Shown: positions 8,548-18,100 of the stretch, piece after piece
How the letters are laid out: each line of letters opens with the position of its first letter
How positions within the stretch are numbered: the first letter of the stretch is position 1
Assembly: GCA_041071465.1 (NCBI GenBank)
Contig: CP163498.1
Coordinates: 2,932,001-2,996,000, forward strand
Source: Pseudomonas putida
GTDB lineage: Bacteria; Pseudomonadota; Gammaproteobacteria; Pseudomonadales; Pseudomonadaceae
Length of the DNA: 64,000 nucleotides
Reading direction: 5' to 3'
Position numbers and translations under genes: made by a program
The notes under the pieces: model-generated
Databases searched by the model: none
Told to the model about the DNA's origin: nothing
The model's input: the letters and a program-made list of their open reading frames with translations, nothing else

Positions 8548-9045
8548 ATGAAGACCGAAGAGCTGGAACTGGCTTTCAAGGCCCATGCCGGAGAGTTGCG
8601 CGCGTTCCTGTACCGCCAGTTGCGCAACACCGACACCGCCGCCGACCTGGTGCAGGAAACCTACCTGCGCATGCTGCGCCAACCACCCCGGGCCCCGGTG
8701 CTGAACCTGCGCAGCCTGCTGTTTCGCATTGCCCGCAACCTGGTCATCGACCACACCCGCAGCCGTGGCACGCGGGGGCAGCATGACGAAGGTATGGCGT
8801 ACCTGTACGAAGTCACCGGCGAAAGCCCCGAGCCATTTGCCGAAGTCGCCGCCCGGCGCGAGCTGGCGCTGATGGCCGAGGCGTTGCAGCGCCTGCCGCC
8901 ACGTTGCCAGGAGATTTTTCTGCTGTGCCGCCTGGAGGGTATGGCGCACAAAGCGGTGGCCGAGCAGTTGGGCGTTTCCGTGAGCACGGTGGAGAAGCAG
9001 TTGGCCATTGCGCTGGACTTTCTGGGCCAGAGTTTGCAACGTTGA
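8548..9045 (+). CDS. FecI-type ECF sigma factor
   Basis: ECF sigma factor of 165 residues. Region 2: 'LYRQLRNTDTAADLVQETYL'; 'LLFRIARNLVIDHTRSR' follows; region 4: 'LEGMAHKAVAEQLGVSVST'. It starts a fecI-fecR-receptor locus on the plus strand with fecR five bases downstream and the receptor at 10081. It is notably different from the other FecI proteins here (its N-terminus lacks the 'LYR-HH-W' signature), closer to the PvdS/FpvI-like FecI branch. A Fur-box candidate lies upstream. Confidence 0.92.
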   Translation: MKTEELELAFKAHAGELRAFLYRQLRNTDTAADLVQETYLRMLRQPPRAPVLNLRSLLFRIARNLVIDHTRSRGTRGQHDEGMAYLYEVTGESPEPFAEVAARRELALMAEALQRLPPRCQEIFLLCRLEGMAHKAVAEQLGVSVSTVEKQLAIALDFLGQSLQR

Positions 9046-9050
9046 CCGTT

Positions 9051-9979
9051 ATGCACAAGCCTTCCGCTCCCCTCGACCCCTCACCTGACGTACGCCGGGC
9101 TGCCCAGGCCTGGGTAGTGCGTCTGACTTGGGGGATGTGCGGCCTGGCGACGTGGAGGCGGCGCGGGCCTGGTGCGCGCAGGCGCCGGAGCATCAGCAGG
9201 CGTTTGTCGAGGCAAGACGGCTATGGGCGTTGAGCGGGCAGCTTCAGGCCCCTGCGCGGCGGCGTGCGCCGGCCCGGCAATGGGCGTTGGCCAGTGCGGC
9301 GGTGCTGGTGCTGGGCGTCGGCGTGGCGTTGGCCTGGCATGGGCAATGGGGCGCGGATTATCGGACCGGGGTAGGGGAGCGCCGGGTTGTCGCGTTGAGC
9401 GATGGCTCGCGTATCAGCCTGGATGCCGAGTCGGCTGTGGACGTTGAGATGAATGACCGGGCGCGGCGTATCACCTTGCGCAAGGGCGAGGCGGTGTTCG
9501 AGGTGGCGCATGACCCGGCACGGCCGTTCACCGTGCAGGCAGGGGCGGTGCAGGCTACGGCGTTGGGTACTGTGTATGCAGTGAGCCGTGAGGGCGCGTC
9601 GGTGGGGGTGGTGGTCAAGCGTGGGCGGGTGGCGGTCAGTGATACCGCCGACCGAGTCGAGCTTTCTGCCGGTGAAGCGGTGGGGCGAGAGGCTGGGCGG
9701 TTGGGCGGCAAGCACGGGCTGGATGTGGACAGTGCACTGGCCTGGCAGCAGGGGCGGCTGGTGTTCGAGCAGGCGCCGCTGGCGCAGGTGCTGAAGGCTC
9801 TGGAACGGTATCGGCCGGGGTGGTTGCTGATTGGCGATGAGCAATTGCGTGGGCTCAAGGTCAGTGGCACCTTCCAGCTGGACCGGCTGGATGAAGGCTT
9901 GGCGACCCTTGAGCAGGCGTTCCCCCTGAGCATTCATCGGTACTCGGATTTTCTGCTGGTGTTTGAGGCGCGTGACTGA
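9051..9979 (+). CDS. FecR family anti-sigma factor, frame broken at 9130-9134
   Basis: Inner-membrane partner of the preceding sigma factor, about 310 residues if the frame is restored. The start ATG at 9051 gives 'MHKPSAPLDPSPDVRRAAQ' and 'AWVVRLTWG'. The reading then jumps to the frame 'GDVRPGDVEAARAWCAQAP', which completes the DUF4880 domain. One G added to the G5 run at 9130-9134 joins the two parts. The rest is standard: a membrane segment ('WALASAAVLVLGVGVALAW'), 'TGVGERRVVALSDGSRISLD' in the periplasmic domain and a C-terminal 'VSGTFQLDRLDEGLATLEQA'. Without correction only a protein lacking its sigma-binding domain could be made. Confidence 0.85.
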
Positions 9980-10080
9980 GCACGGGTTAGCCTGCATCGA
10001 CAATTATTTTTACGGGTCTGTCACAGTCATCCGTCATCCCTTCTCAAAAACGAATGCTTCGTATTTGAAAGGGGAGTGTG

Positions 10081-12447
10081 ATGGACCGAGGGCAATTTCG
10101 CAGGGCGTCGATGACGTCGTTTTCTTTGCTGTGCGCGCTGCTGCCAGGGCTGGCCCTGGCCGAGCCGCGTGAGTTCGACATCGCCCCGCAACCCCTGGCC
10201 AGTGCGCTCAACCGTCTGGCCGCGCAGGGCGGACTGCAGGTGATCTTCGATGGCAATTTGGTGCAGGGCAAGAGCAGCCGAGGCGTCACTGGGCGGCATG
10301 AACCGGAAGCGGCGCTGTCCGAGCTACTGCAGGGCAGTGGCCTGACCTGGCGCGCCACCGGCAGCACCAGCGTCACCTTGGAGCCCGCTGCGCAATCGTC
10401 TGGCGCGCTGGAGCTTGGGGCCACGTCGATCGTTGGCCAGGCCTACAGCTCCGTCAGCCCGGACGATGGCTACGTGGCCAAGCGCTCTTCGGTCGGCAGC
10501 AAGACCGACACCCCGTTGATCGAGACCCCAGCCTCGGTCTCGGTCATTACCCGCGAGCAGATCGAGGCGCAGCAACCCAAGACCGTGGCCCAGGCGCTGC
10601 GCTACACCCCAGGCGTCAACACCGAACTGGCTGGCCCGCAGTTCGTCGTCGATCAATTGTCCATCCGCGGTTTCCAGCAGGGCACCGGGCGCATGCTGCG
10701 CGATGGCACCCGTACCTTCCTGCCGGAGTTTCTCGGCTGGGACGCGCCAGAACCGTATGGCCTGGAGCGCATCGAGGTACTGCGTGGTGCCAGCTCGGTG
10801 TTGTACGGCGCCTCGGACCCAGGCGGGCAGATCAACCTGGTGAGCAAGCGCCCCACCCAGCAGCCCTTGCACGAAGTGCAGTTGCAGGCCGGCAACCTGA
10901 ACTATCAGCAAGGCGCCTTCGACCTGGGTGATGCGCTGGATGACGAAGGCATCTGGAGTTATCGCCTGACCGGCCTGTTCCGCGAAACCGATGCCCAGAC
11001 CGATCACATCACCAACCGCCGGCAGTACATCGCCCCGGCGCTCAGCTATCGGCCCAGTGCCAATACCGAGTTCACCCTGCTGGGTGAGTATCAGCGTCAG
11101 ACTGGTAACTTCGCCAACTCGCTTCCCGCCAGCGGCACCGTGTTCCGCGATGCGCGTGGCCGGCTGGACCGTGACACCTACGTGGGCGACAGCGCCTACG
11201 ACTTCATGACCAACGAAAAGACCTCGTTGGGCTATGTGTTCGAACATCACTTCGATGAAACCTGGACCCTGCGCCAGAATGTGCGCTACAGCAACTACCG
11301 CCAGGCCAGCAGCGAAATCGCCTTGTTCGGCCCAGTCGGCGGTGGGCAGTATTCGCGTTACAGCGACCAGCGCAAGGGCGATGGCCGTTTGTTTACGGTG
11401 GACACCCATGTTCAGGCCGACTTCGCGACCGGGCCGGTGGAGCACACTTTGCTGAGTGGGGTGGACTACAACAACGGCAAGTTCGACCAGCAGCAGTCAC
11501 TGGACTTCATCCTGCAAAGCTTCGACCCGTTCCAGCCGGTGTACGGTCAGCCGCTGAGCACAGTGCCGTTCAGCTTTGCCAGCTATGAGCAGAAGCTGTC
11601 CCAGACCGGCGTGTACCTGCAGGACCAGCTGCGTATCGACAACTGGGTGTTGCTGCTGGGCGGGCGCTACGACTGGGCGGTCAACCAGAAGGACGATCGC
11701 GCCCCGCAAACTCAGAAGGACGAGAAATTCAGCGGCCGTGCCGGGTTGGTCTACCTGTTCGACAATGGCCTGGCGCCGTACGTCAGCTACAGCGAGTCGT
11801 TCCTGCCGGTGATGGGCACTACCGCCGATGGCACCCAGCTCGACCCGGAAACCGGCAAACAGTACGAGCTGGGCCTGAAATACGAGCCACCGGGCAGCAA
11901 CAGCCTGTACACCCTCGCGGTGTTCGAGCTGACCAAGCAGAACGTCACCGAGACCATCAACGGCTTCAGCCGCCAGGAAGGCGAATTACGCTCACGCGGT
12001 GTAGAGCTGGAGGCCAGAACCGAGCTGGCGCCGGGCTTCAACCTGATTGGCAGCTACACCTGGAACGATGTCGAAGTTACCCAGTCCGAGCGCGGCACCC
12101 AGGGCAATACGCCGTTCCGTACGCCGGAGCACATGGCCTCGCTGTGGGCGGACTACCAGTTGCAAGGTGGATCGCTGAACGGGCTGCGGCTGGGCGCTGG
12201 CACCCGTTATGTGGGTAGCACCTTCGGCGATGCGCAGAACAGCTTCAAGGTCGACAGCTACGTGCTGGTGGATGCGATGGTCAGCTACGAGTTGGGCAAG
12301 CTGGACGCTTCGCTCAAAGGCGTGGAGCTGGCGCTCAATGCCAGCAACCTGTTCGACAAGGAGTATGTGGCCGGCTGTTTCAGCGATATGGGCTGCCAGT
12401 ATGGGCAGCAGCGCACGGTTTACGGGACGGTGACGTATAACTGGTGA
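10081..12447 (+). CDS. TonB-dependent siderophore receptor, FhuA/FiuA-like, with STN domain
   Basis: Outer-membrane receptor of 788 residues. ATG 10081 follows AAAGGGGAG; a GTG one codon earlier is less well placed. Order: signal peptide ('FSLLCALLPGLALA'), STN domain ('FDIAPQPLASALNRLAAQGG'), plug ('ETPASVSVITREQIEAQQP', 'LERIEVLRGASSVLYGASDP'), barrel, C-terminal Trp ('YGTVTYNW'). The motif 'GCFSDMGCQYGQQRTV' near the end is typical of hydroxamate receptors of the FhuA/FiuA/FhuE group, so ferrichrome or a similar hydroxamate is the likely ligand (inference). It closes a fecI-fecR-receptor locus, so ligand binding should induce its own synthesis. Confidence 0.93.
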   Translation: MDRGQFRRASMTSFSLLCALLPGLALAEPREFDIAPQPLASALNRLAAQGGLQVIFDGNLVQGKSSRGVTGRHEPEAALSELLQGSGLTWRATGSTSVTLEPAAQSSGALELGATSIVGQAYSSVSPDDGYVAKRSSVGSKTDTPLIETPASVSVITREQIEAQQPKTVAQALRYTPGVNTELAGPQFVVDQLSIRGFQQGTGRMLRDGTRTFLPEFLGWDAPEPYGLERIEVLRGASSVLYGASDPGGQINLVSKRPTQQPLHEVQLQAGNLNYQQGAFDLGDALDDEGIWSYRLTGLFRETDAQTDHITNRRQYIAPALSYRPSANTEFTLLGEYQRQTGNFANSLPASGTVFRDARGRLDRDTYVGDSAYDFMTNEKTSLGYVFEHHFDETWTLRQNVRYSNYRQASSEIALFGPVGGGQYSRYSDQRKGDGRLFTVDTHVQADFATGPVEHTLLSGVDYNNGKFDQQQSLDFILQSFDPFQPVYGQPLSTVPFSFASYEQKLSQTGVYLQDQLRIDNWVLLLGGRYDWAVNQKDDRAPQTQKDEKFSGRAGLVYLFDNGLAPYVSYSESFLPVMGTTADGTQLDPETGKQYELGLKYEPPGSNSLYTLAVFELTKQNVTETINGFSRQEGELRSRGVELEARTELAPGFNLIGSYTWNDVEVTQSERGTQGNTPFRTPEHMASLWADYQLQGGSLNGLRLGAGTRYVGSTFGDAQNSFKVDSYVLVDAMVSYELGKLDASLKGVELALNASNLFDKEYVAGCFSDMGCQYGQQRTVYGTVTYNW

Positions 12448-12498
12448 TTACCCAAGGGGCCGCTTTGCGGCCCATCGCTGGTATTGCGGGTGCCGGTG

Positions 12499-13500
12499 TC
12501 AACGCACCAACCGAGGCACCATTCGCACATAAACCAGCTCACTCACCAGCTCCACCAGCGTTTGGGTGATCACCGCCGCTGCCGCCAACCCGCGTATGTC
12601 TTCCGGCAGCGCCAACGCTAGCGGCAATACGACCAACGAATTGCGTGTGGCGGCGCTGAAGGTTACCGAGCGTGCTTCGGTGGCCGGCAGGCGCAGCAGC
12701 CGCGCGCAGACGAACCCGAGCACAGGCGCCAGCAGCATGAAGCCGACGTACACCGGAATCACCGGCAGCAAACGGTCGAAATCACGCAGCACCACGGCTA
12801 TCTGCGACGCGATCACTACCACCAGCACCAAGGCCATCGCCGGAACGGGCAACCACGCCCAGGCGTCGTTCCAGGTTGCGACGGTGCGCGAACGGCGGGC
12901 ACCTAGGCTGGTGAGCACGGCCAGCAGCATGGGCAGCACGATCAGCAGCACGAAGGCTTCCACGAACGGGGTGATGGAAATCACCACGTTGTTGTTGGCC
13001 CCCAGCATCAGGGCCAGGTAGATCGGCAGCAGTGCCAGCTGCACCAGCAACAGCACCGGGGTGGCGGCCAGGGTCAGGCGCGAGTCGCCTTTGCCGATGT
13101 GGGTGAACACCACCACATAGTCGATGCAGGGCGTGAGCAGCACCAGCAAGGCACCGACGAGAATCGCCGGGTGCTCGACCAACCCGCGAGTGATCGCCCA
13201 GACCAACAGCGGCACAAGAATGAAGTTGGCGAGCAGCAGGGCGCCCATGAAACGGCGATTACCCAGGCCTTGGCGCAGGTCGAGGAAAGGGATTTGCAGA
13301 AACATCGCGTACATCAGCACGGCAATGGCCGGGGTGACCACGGCTTCCAGATACCGCGCGCTGTCAGTGGCCACCAAGCCGAAGGCAACGGCGGCGAGCA
13401 CGGCAGCGAAGTAGATCGGGATCTGGTGGGTCTCGAGTTGTTCTCTGGTCAAGGTGTGGCCTGTGGTTGGTAATGGGGAATCAGCTTGGACTGGGCCCAA
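12499..13500 (-). CDS. Bile acid:sodium symporter (BASS) superfamily transporter, arsenite-efflux-like
   Basis: Membrane protein with about ten hydrophobic segments. 'LLTPCIDYVVVFTHIGKGD' contains a conserved Cys and Pro-Cys pattern seen in the ACR3/arsenical-resistance branch of the BASS superfamily, so efflux of arsenite or an unrelated anion is possible. No arsR, arsC or arsH is near, which argues against a classical ars role. The start is uncertain: TTG at 13500 gives 333 residues, while TTG at 13452 ('MTREQLETHQIPIYFAAVLA') gives 317; neither has a clear Shine-Dalgarno sequence. It lies convergent to the receptor gene, 51 bp from its stop. Confidence 0.8.
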   Translation of the reverse strand: MGPVQADSPLPTTGHTLTREQLETHQIPIYFAAVLAAVAFGLVATDSARYLEAVVTPAIAVLMYAMFLQIPFLDLRQGLGNRRFMGALLLANFILVPLLVWAITRGLVEHPAILVGALLVLLTPCIDYVVVFTHIGKGDSRLTLAATPVLLLVQLALLPIYLALMLGANNNVVISITPFVEAFVLLIVLPMLLAVLTSLGARRSRTVATWNDAWAWLPVPAMALVLVVVIASQIAVVLRDFDRLLPVIPVYVGFMLLAPVLGFVCARLLRLPATEARSVTFSAATRNSLVVLPLALALPEDIRGLAAAAVITQTLVELVSELVYVRMVPRLVR

Positions 13501-13521
13501 GTACTGAAGGCAAGCATATTA

Positions 13522-13610
13522 CCTGTGGGAGCGGGTTTACCCGCGAACACCGGCGTAGCCGGTGCCATTCACCTCGTTGCCTTCTTCGCGGGTAAACCCG
13601 CTCCCACAGG
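13522..13610. repeat. REP pair (inverted)
   Basis: CCTGTGGGAGCGGGTTTACC begins a 26-bp arm (13522-13547) that recurs inverted at 13585-13610. The spacer contains a second small hairpin (CACCGGCGTAGCCGGTG). Confidence 0.9.
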
Positions 13611-13644
13611 GACCGCGACAGGTCAGCGAACCTGGTTCATGAAA

Positions 13645-13679
13645 AACAAAAAAGCCCGGCACTGGGCCGGGCTTTTTCA
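13645..13679 (-). terminator. Rho-independent terminator of glyA
   Basis: Stem AGCCCGGC/GCCGGGCT flanked by A-run and T-run on both sides, so it can work in either direction. It lies just past the restored glyA stop. Confidence 0.88.
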
Positions 13680-13696
13680 CTTCAGGCTGGCGCCAA

Positions 13697-14949
13697 TCAG
13701 TTGCCGTAAACCGGCAGCTTCTTGCAGATGGCCTTGACCTTCTCACGTACGGCGTCGATCACCGCTTCGTTGTTCAGGTCAGCCAGGATGTCGCAGATCC
13801 AGCCAGCCAGTTCCTTGCACTCGGCTTCCTTGAAACCACGGGTGGTAACGGCTGGGTGCCGAAACGCAGGCCCGAGGTGACGAACGGCGAACGTGGGTCG
13901 TTCGGGACCGAGTTCTTGTTCACGGTGATGAAGGCTTTGCCCAGGGCAGCGTCAGCGTCCTTACCGGAAATTTCCTGCTTGATCAGCGACAGCAGGAACA
14001 GGTGGTTCTGGGTGCCACCGGAAACCACGTCGAAACCACGCTCGATGAACACGCTGGCCATGGCCTGGGCGTTCTTCACGACTTGCTGCTGGTAAGCCTT
14101 GAACTCAGGTTGCAGGGCTTCTTTGAAGCAGATGGCCTTGGCGGCGATGACGTGCTCCAGCGGGCCGCCTTGGGCGCCCGGGAACACAGCCGAGTTCAGC
14201 TTCTTCTCGATGTCGGCGTTGGCACGGGCCAGGATCAGGCCGCCGCGTGGGCCGCGCAGGGTCTTGTGGGTGGTGGTGGTGACCACGTCGGCGAACGGCA
14301 CCGGGTTCGGGTACACGCCAGCGGCAACCAGGCCGGCAACGTGGGCCATGTCGACGAACAGGTAGGCACCGACCTTGTCGGCGATGGCGCGGAAGCGGGC
14401 GAAGTCCAGAACCTGCGAGTAGGCCGAGAAGCCGGCAACGATCATCTTTGGCTTGTGCTCGACAGCCAGGCGCTCGACTTCGTCGTAGTCGATCAGGCCG
14501 TTGCCGTCGATGCCGTACTGGATGGCGTTGTACAGCTTGCCCGACGAGCTTACCGAAGCACCGTGGGTCAGGTGACCACCGTGGGCCAGGCTCATGCCCA
14601 GGATGGTGTCACCGGCCGACAGCAGGGCCAGGTAGACGGCAGCGTTGGCCTGGGAGCCAGCGTGCGGCTGGACGTTGGCGTAGTCGGCGCCGAACAGCTC
14701 CTTGGCACGGTCGATGGCCAGTTGCTCGACGATGTCGACGTACTCGCAACCACCGTAGTAGCGCTTGCCTGGGTAGCCTTCGGCGTACTTGTTGGTCAGG
14801 ACCGAGCCCTGAGCTTCCATGACGGCCGGGCTGGTGTAGTTTTCCGAAGCGATCAGCTCGATATGCTCTTCCTGGCGCAGGGCTTCTTGCTGCATGGCTT
14901 CGAAGAGCTCGGCGTCGTACTTGGCAATGGTCAAATCACGGCTGAACAT
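13697..14949 (-). CDS. glyA: Serine hydroxymethyltransferase, frame broken at 13854-13856
   Basis: PLP enzyme that converts serine and tetrahydrofolate to glycine and methylene-tetrahydrofolate; about 417 residues when restored. ATG 14949 follows GAGGA and gives '[16 protein letters not shown]'. Family motifs: '[11 protein letters not shown]' near the start, 'HGGHLTHGA', and the PLP-lysine loop '[16 protein letters not shown]'. After '[12 protein letters not shown]' the frame is lost. Adding one G to the plus-strand GGG at 13854-13856 gives '[19 protein letters not shown]' and continues to a C-terminus ending 'KKLPVYGN' with a stop at 13697-13699, exactly the family ending. A sequencing error is the simplest explanation. 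Downstream is a strong terminator; upstream is morA in the same direction with a 193-bp gap. Confidence 0.93.
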
Positions 14950-15142
14950 GGCGGTCCTCAAGGATCGGGGTAATTTGGGTGGGCATTCTAACCGATTGAT
15001 TCGCGGCTGGCATATGAAGTGGCATCAAGTCGCGGACCAATGGGGCTCATGTTGCATCCCGCGCCGTGTCTGGGCTGCGTAGATCCATGAGTTGACTCTA
15101 AGGTCCATTTTCAGGGGCGCCGCGCGCCCCATCGCTGGCACA

Positions 15143-18100
15143 TCAATGGAACATGAACAGGGTCTCGTTGGAGAACTGCGCCTCGAACTGATGCGCCGGC
15201 ATCGGCCGCCCAAACAGGTAGCCTTGCACCTCGTCGCAGCCATGCTCGCGCAGGAACTCCAGCTGTTCGTGGGTTTCCACGCCCTCGGCGATTACCGCCA
15301 GGTTGAGGCTGTGGGCCATGGCGATGATCGCCCGGGCGATCTGCGCGTCCTGCTCGCCTTCGGGCAGGCCGTCGACGAAGGTGCGGTCGATCTTCAGTAC
15401 GTCGATGGGGAACTGCTTGAGGTAGTTGAGCGACGAGTAACCCGTGCCGAAGTCGTCCACCGCAATGCTCAGGCCGAGGTTTTTCAGGCTGGCAAGAATC
15501 TGCAGCGCCTCGTTCACTTCGCGCATCAGGATACTTTCGGTCAGCTCCAGCTCCAGGCATGCCGGTGGCAGGCCGCTTTCTTCGAGGATATTGGCAATCC
15601 GCGTGCCCAGTTGCCCGTCCGAGAACTGCCGCGCCGATATGTTCACCGACACCTTGGGTACCCGCACCTTGGCCTTGTGCCAGGCCTTGAGCTGGCGGCT
15701 GGCCTCGCGCAGCACCCAGTCACCCACGTCCACCACCAGGCCCAGTTCTTCGATCACCGGGATAAAGTCGCCCGGTGGCACCAGACCACGGGTGGGGTGG
15801 CGCCAGCGCAGCAGGGCCTCGGCGCCCGTCAGGCGCTTGCCGTCGCCGCTGAACTGCGGCTGGTAGTACAGGATGAACTCGTTCTGCTCCATGGCATGGC
15901 GCAAGTCGCTTTCCAGCTCCAGGCGCTCCAGTGCGCTGGCGTTCATTTCGGCCTGGTAGAACTGGAAGTTGTTCTTGCCGCGTTCCTTGGCGTGGTACAT
16001 GGCGGTGTCGGCGTTTTTCATCAACTGGCTCAGCTCGCTGCCATCCTGCGGGCTGAGGGCGATGCCGATACTGGCCGTGACGAAGAATTCACGGTTTTCC
16101 AGCACAAACGGCCGCACCAGGCTGCCGAGAATGCTCTCGGCCACATGGATGGCGCGGTTCAGGGCCATCTCGCGGGTGGGGCGCGGTTGCAGCAGCAGGG
16201 TGAACTCGTCGCCGCCCATGCGTGCCACGGTGTCGTCGTCATCCACGCAGGCCAGCAGGCGCAGGGCCATGTCCTTGAGCATGCGGTCGCCGGCGGCATG
16301 GCCGAGGGAGTCGTTGATCGGCTTGAAGCGGTCGAGGTCGAGGAACATCAGCACCACCCAGGCCTTCTGCCGCTCGGCCTGTTGCAGGGCGTTGTACAAA
16401 CGGTCCTGGAACAGCGTGCGGTTGGGCAGGTGGGTGAGGGCGTCGTAGTAGGCCAGGCGGTGGATGCGCTGTTCGCTGGCTTTGCGCTCGCTGATGTCGG
16501 TGAAGAAGCACACGTAGCTGGCCAGGTCGCCTTCGTCGTCCAGTACCGCCGTGATGCCCACCCAGGCCGGGTAGTGGTCGCCGTCACGGCGCTTGAGCCA
16601 CACCTCGCCTTCCCAACTGCCGCGCTGGTGCAGTTGCTTGACCACATAGCGCAGGTGGCCCTCCTGCTGTTCGTCGACGGTGAGCATGCCCGGCAACTGG
16701 TCGAGCACTTCACTGACGGCGTACCCACTGACGCGGCTGAACGCCTCGTTGGCCTGGACGATGTAGCCGGCCGGGTCGGTGATGAGGATCGCCGACGTGG
16801 AGTGTTCGAATACCGTTGCGGCCATGCGCAGGTCTTTTTCGGCACGGCGTTGCTGGCTGATGTCGCGGCCCACCCCAAGCACGCCCTCAAAGCGCTGGTC
16901 ATCGTCCCACACCAGCACCAGACGCAGCTCGATGGGGATCTTGCGGCCATCGGCACGCAGGCAGTCGAACAGGAACAGCTGGGTCGGTAGCTGGCTGCGC
17001 AGTTGCGCCAGTTGCGATGGGTCGCCCATGGCTTTGCTGACGCGCTCCATCAGGCTGTAGATACCGGTGAGCTGGGCCGGGTTGGCGATGATCGACTGCC
17101 AGCCGTTGGCGAATATCCAGTCGGCCTGGTAGCCCAGCACGCTCTGTACCGAGGGGCTGACATAGTTGAGCTTGAGCAGGCTGTCGGTGGAGAAGATCAC
17201 GTCGCTGATGCTTTCGGCGAGCATGCGGTAGCGCTGCTCGCTGTCACGTAGCGACTGGCTGGCCTCGATCTGCACGGTCACATCCTTGCCCACGCCGATG
17301 ATGCGCGTCACCAGGCCTTCGGCATCGCGGGTCAGCACCTGCTCGCGAATGTCGTAGCAGCGCCAGCCGCCGTCGCGGTGGCGGAAGCGCAACTGGCAGT
17401 GCAGCGGTTGGTCATGGCCGCTGTCGCGCTGTTGCTGGCGCAGGGCCTGGTAGTGCGCGGCATCCTCGGGGTGCAGCAGCAGTTCCCAGAAGCGGTCGCC
17501 CATCTGTGCCAGCTCGGTACGGTCGTAGCCCAGGGTCTGGCCGAGGTGACGGTTGCTGAAGATCATCCGCTGGCTCAGCACATCCTGCACGTACAACTGG
17601 TCGGGTACGGTGCGCACCACGTCCGACCAGAAGCCTTCGCGCTCCAGCAGCGACAGCTCGACCTGTTTGCGGCTGGTGATGTCGCTGATGCTGAGGATCA
17701 CTGCCTGGTAGTCGCGGCGCTGCTGCGGCAGGCGCGCCATCAACCACAGGTGCAGTTCGCCGCCCAGCGGTGCCGGCAGGCGCACTTCCAGCTCAAGCAG
17801 CTGGCGTTGCTCGATCAGTGCGTCGATCAGCTGCATGCCGACGCTGTCGCGGCCATCGCCGGTGCCGTCGATCAGCCGCTGCCATGCGCCTTCGTGGCAC
17901 TCGATGTTCAGCAGTTGGCGCGCCACCTGGTTGACCTCGGTGATCTTCAGCTCCAGCAGTAGCGAGCGGCGCAGGTTCGGGTCCAGCGCCAGGCTGTGCT
18001 TGAGCGCAGCGCGGTTGCGCAGGTGGTAGCGGTCGAGCTGGCTGGGCAGGCTGGACAAATCGAGCACGCACAGGGCCACGCCGGTGCCTTCGAAAATTTC

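Noticed and set aside
13522..13610. Repeats considered as CRISPR or insertion-sequence ends
   Set aside because: They are paired inverted REP units dispersed between genes, without regular spacers, cas genes or transposase.
15092..16990. 632-codon plus-strand ORF opposite the MorA-like gene
   Set aside because: It lies wholly within the conserved GGDEF/EAL coding region on the other strand, has His/Gln/Val-rich composition typical of antisense frames in high-GC DNA, and no ribosome binding site.
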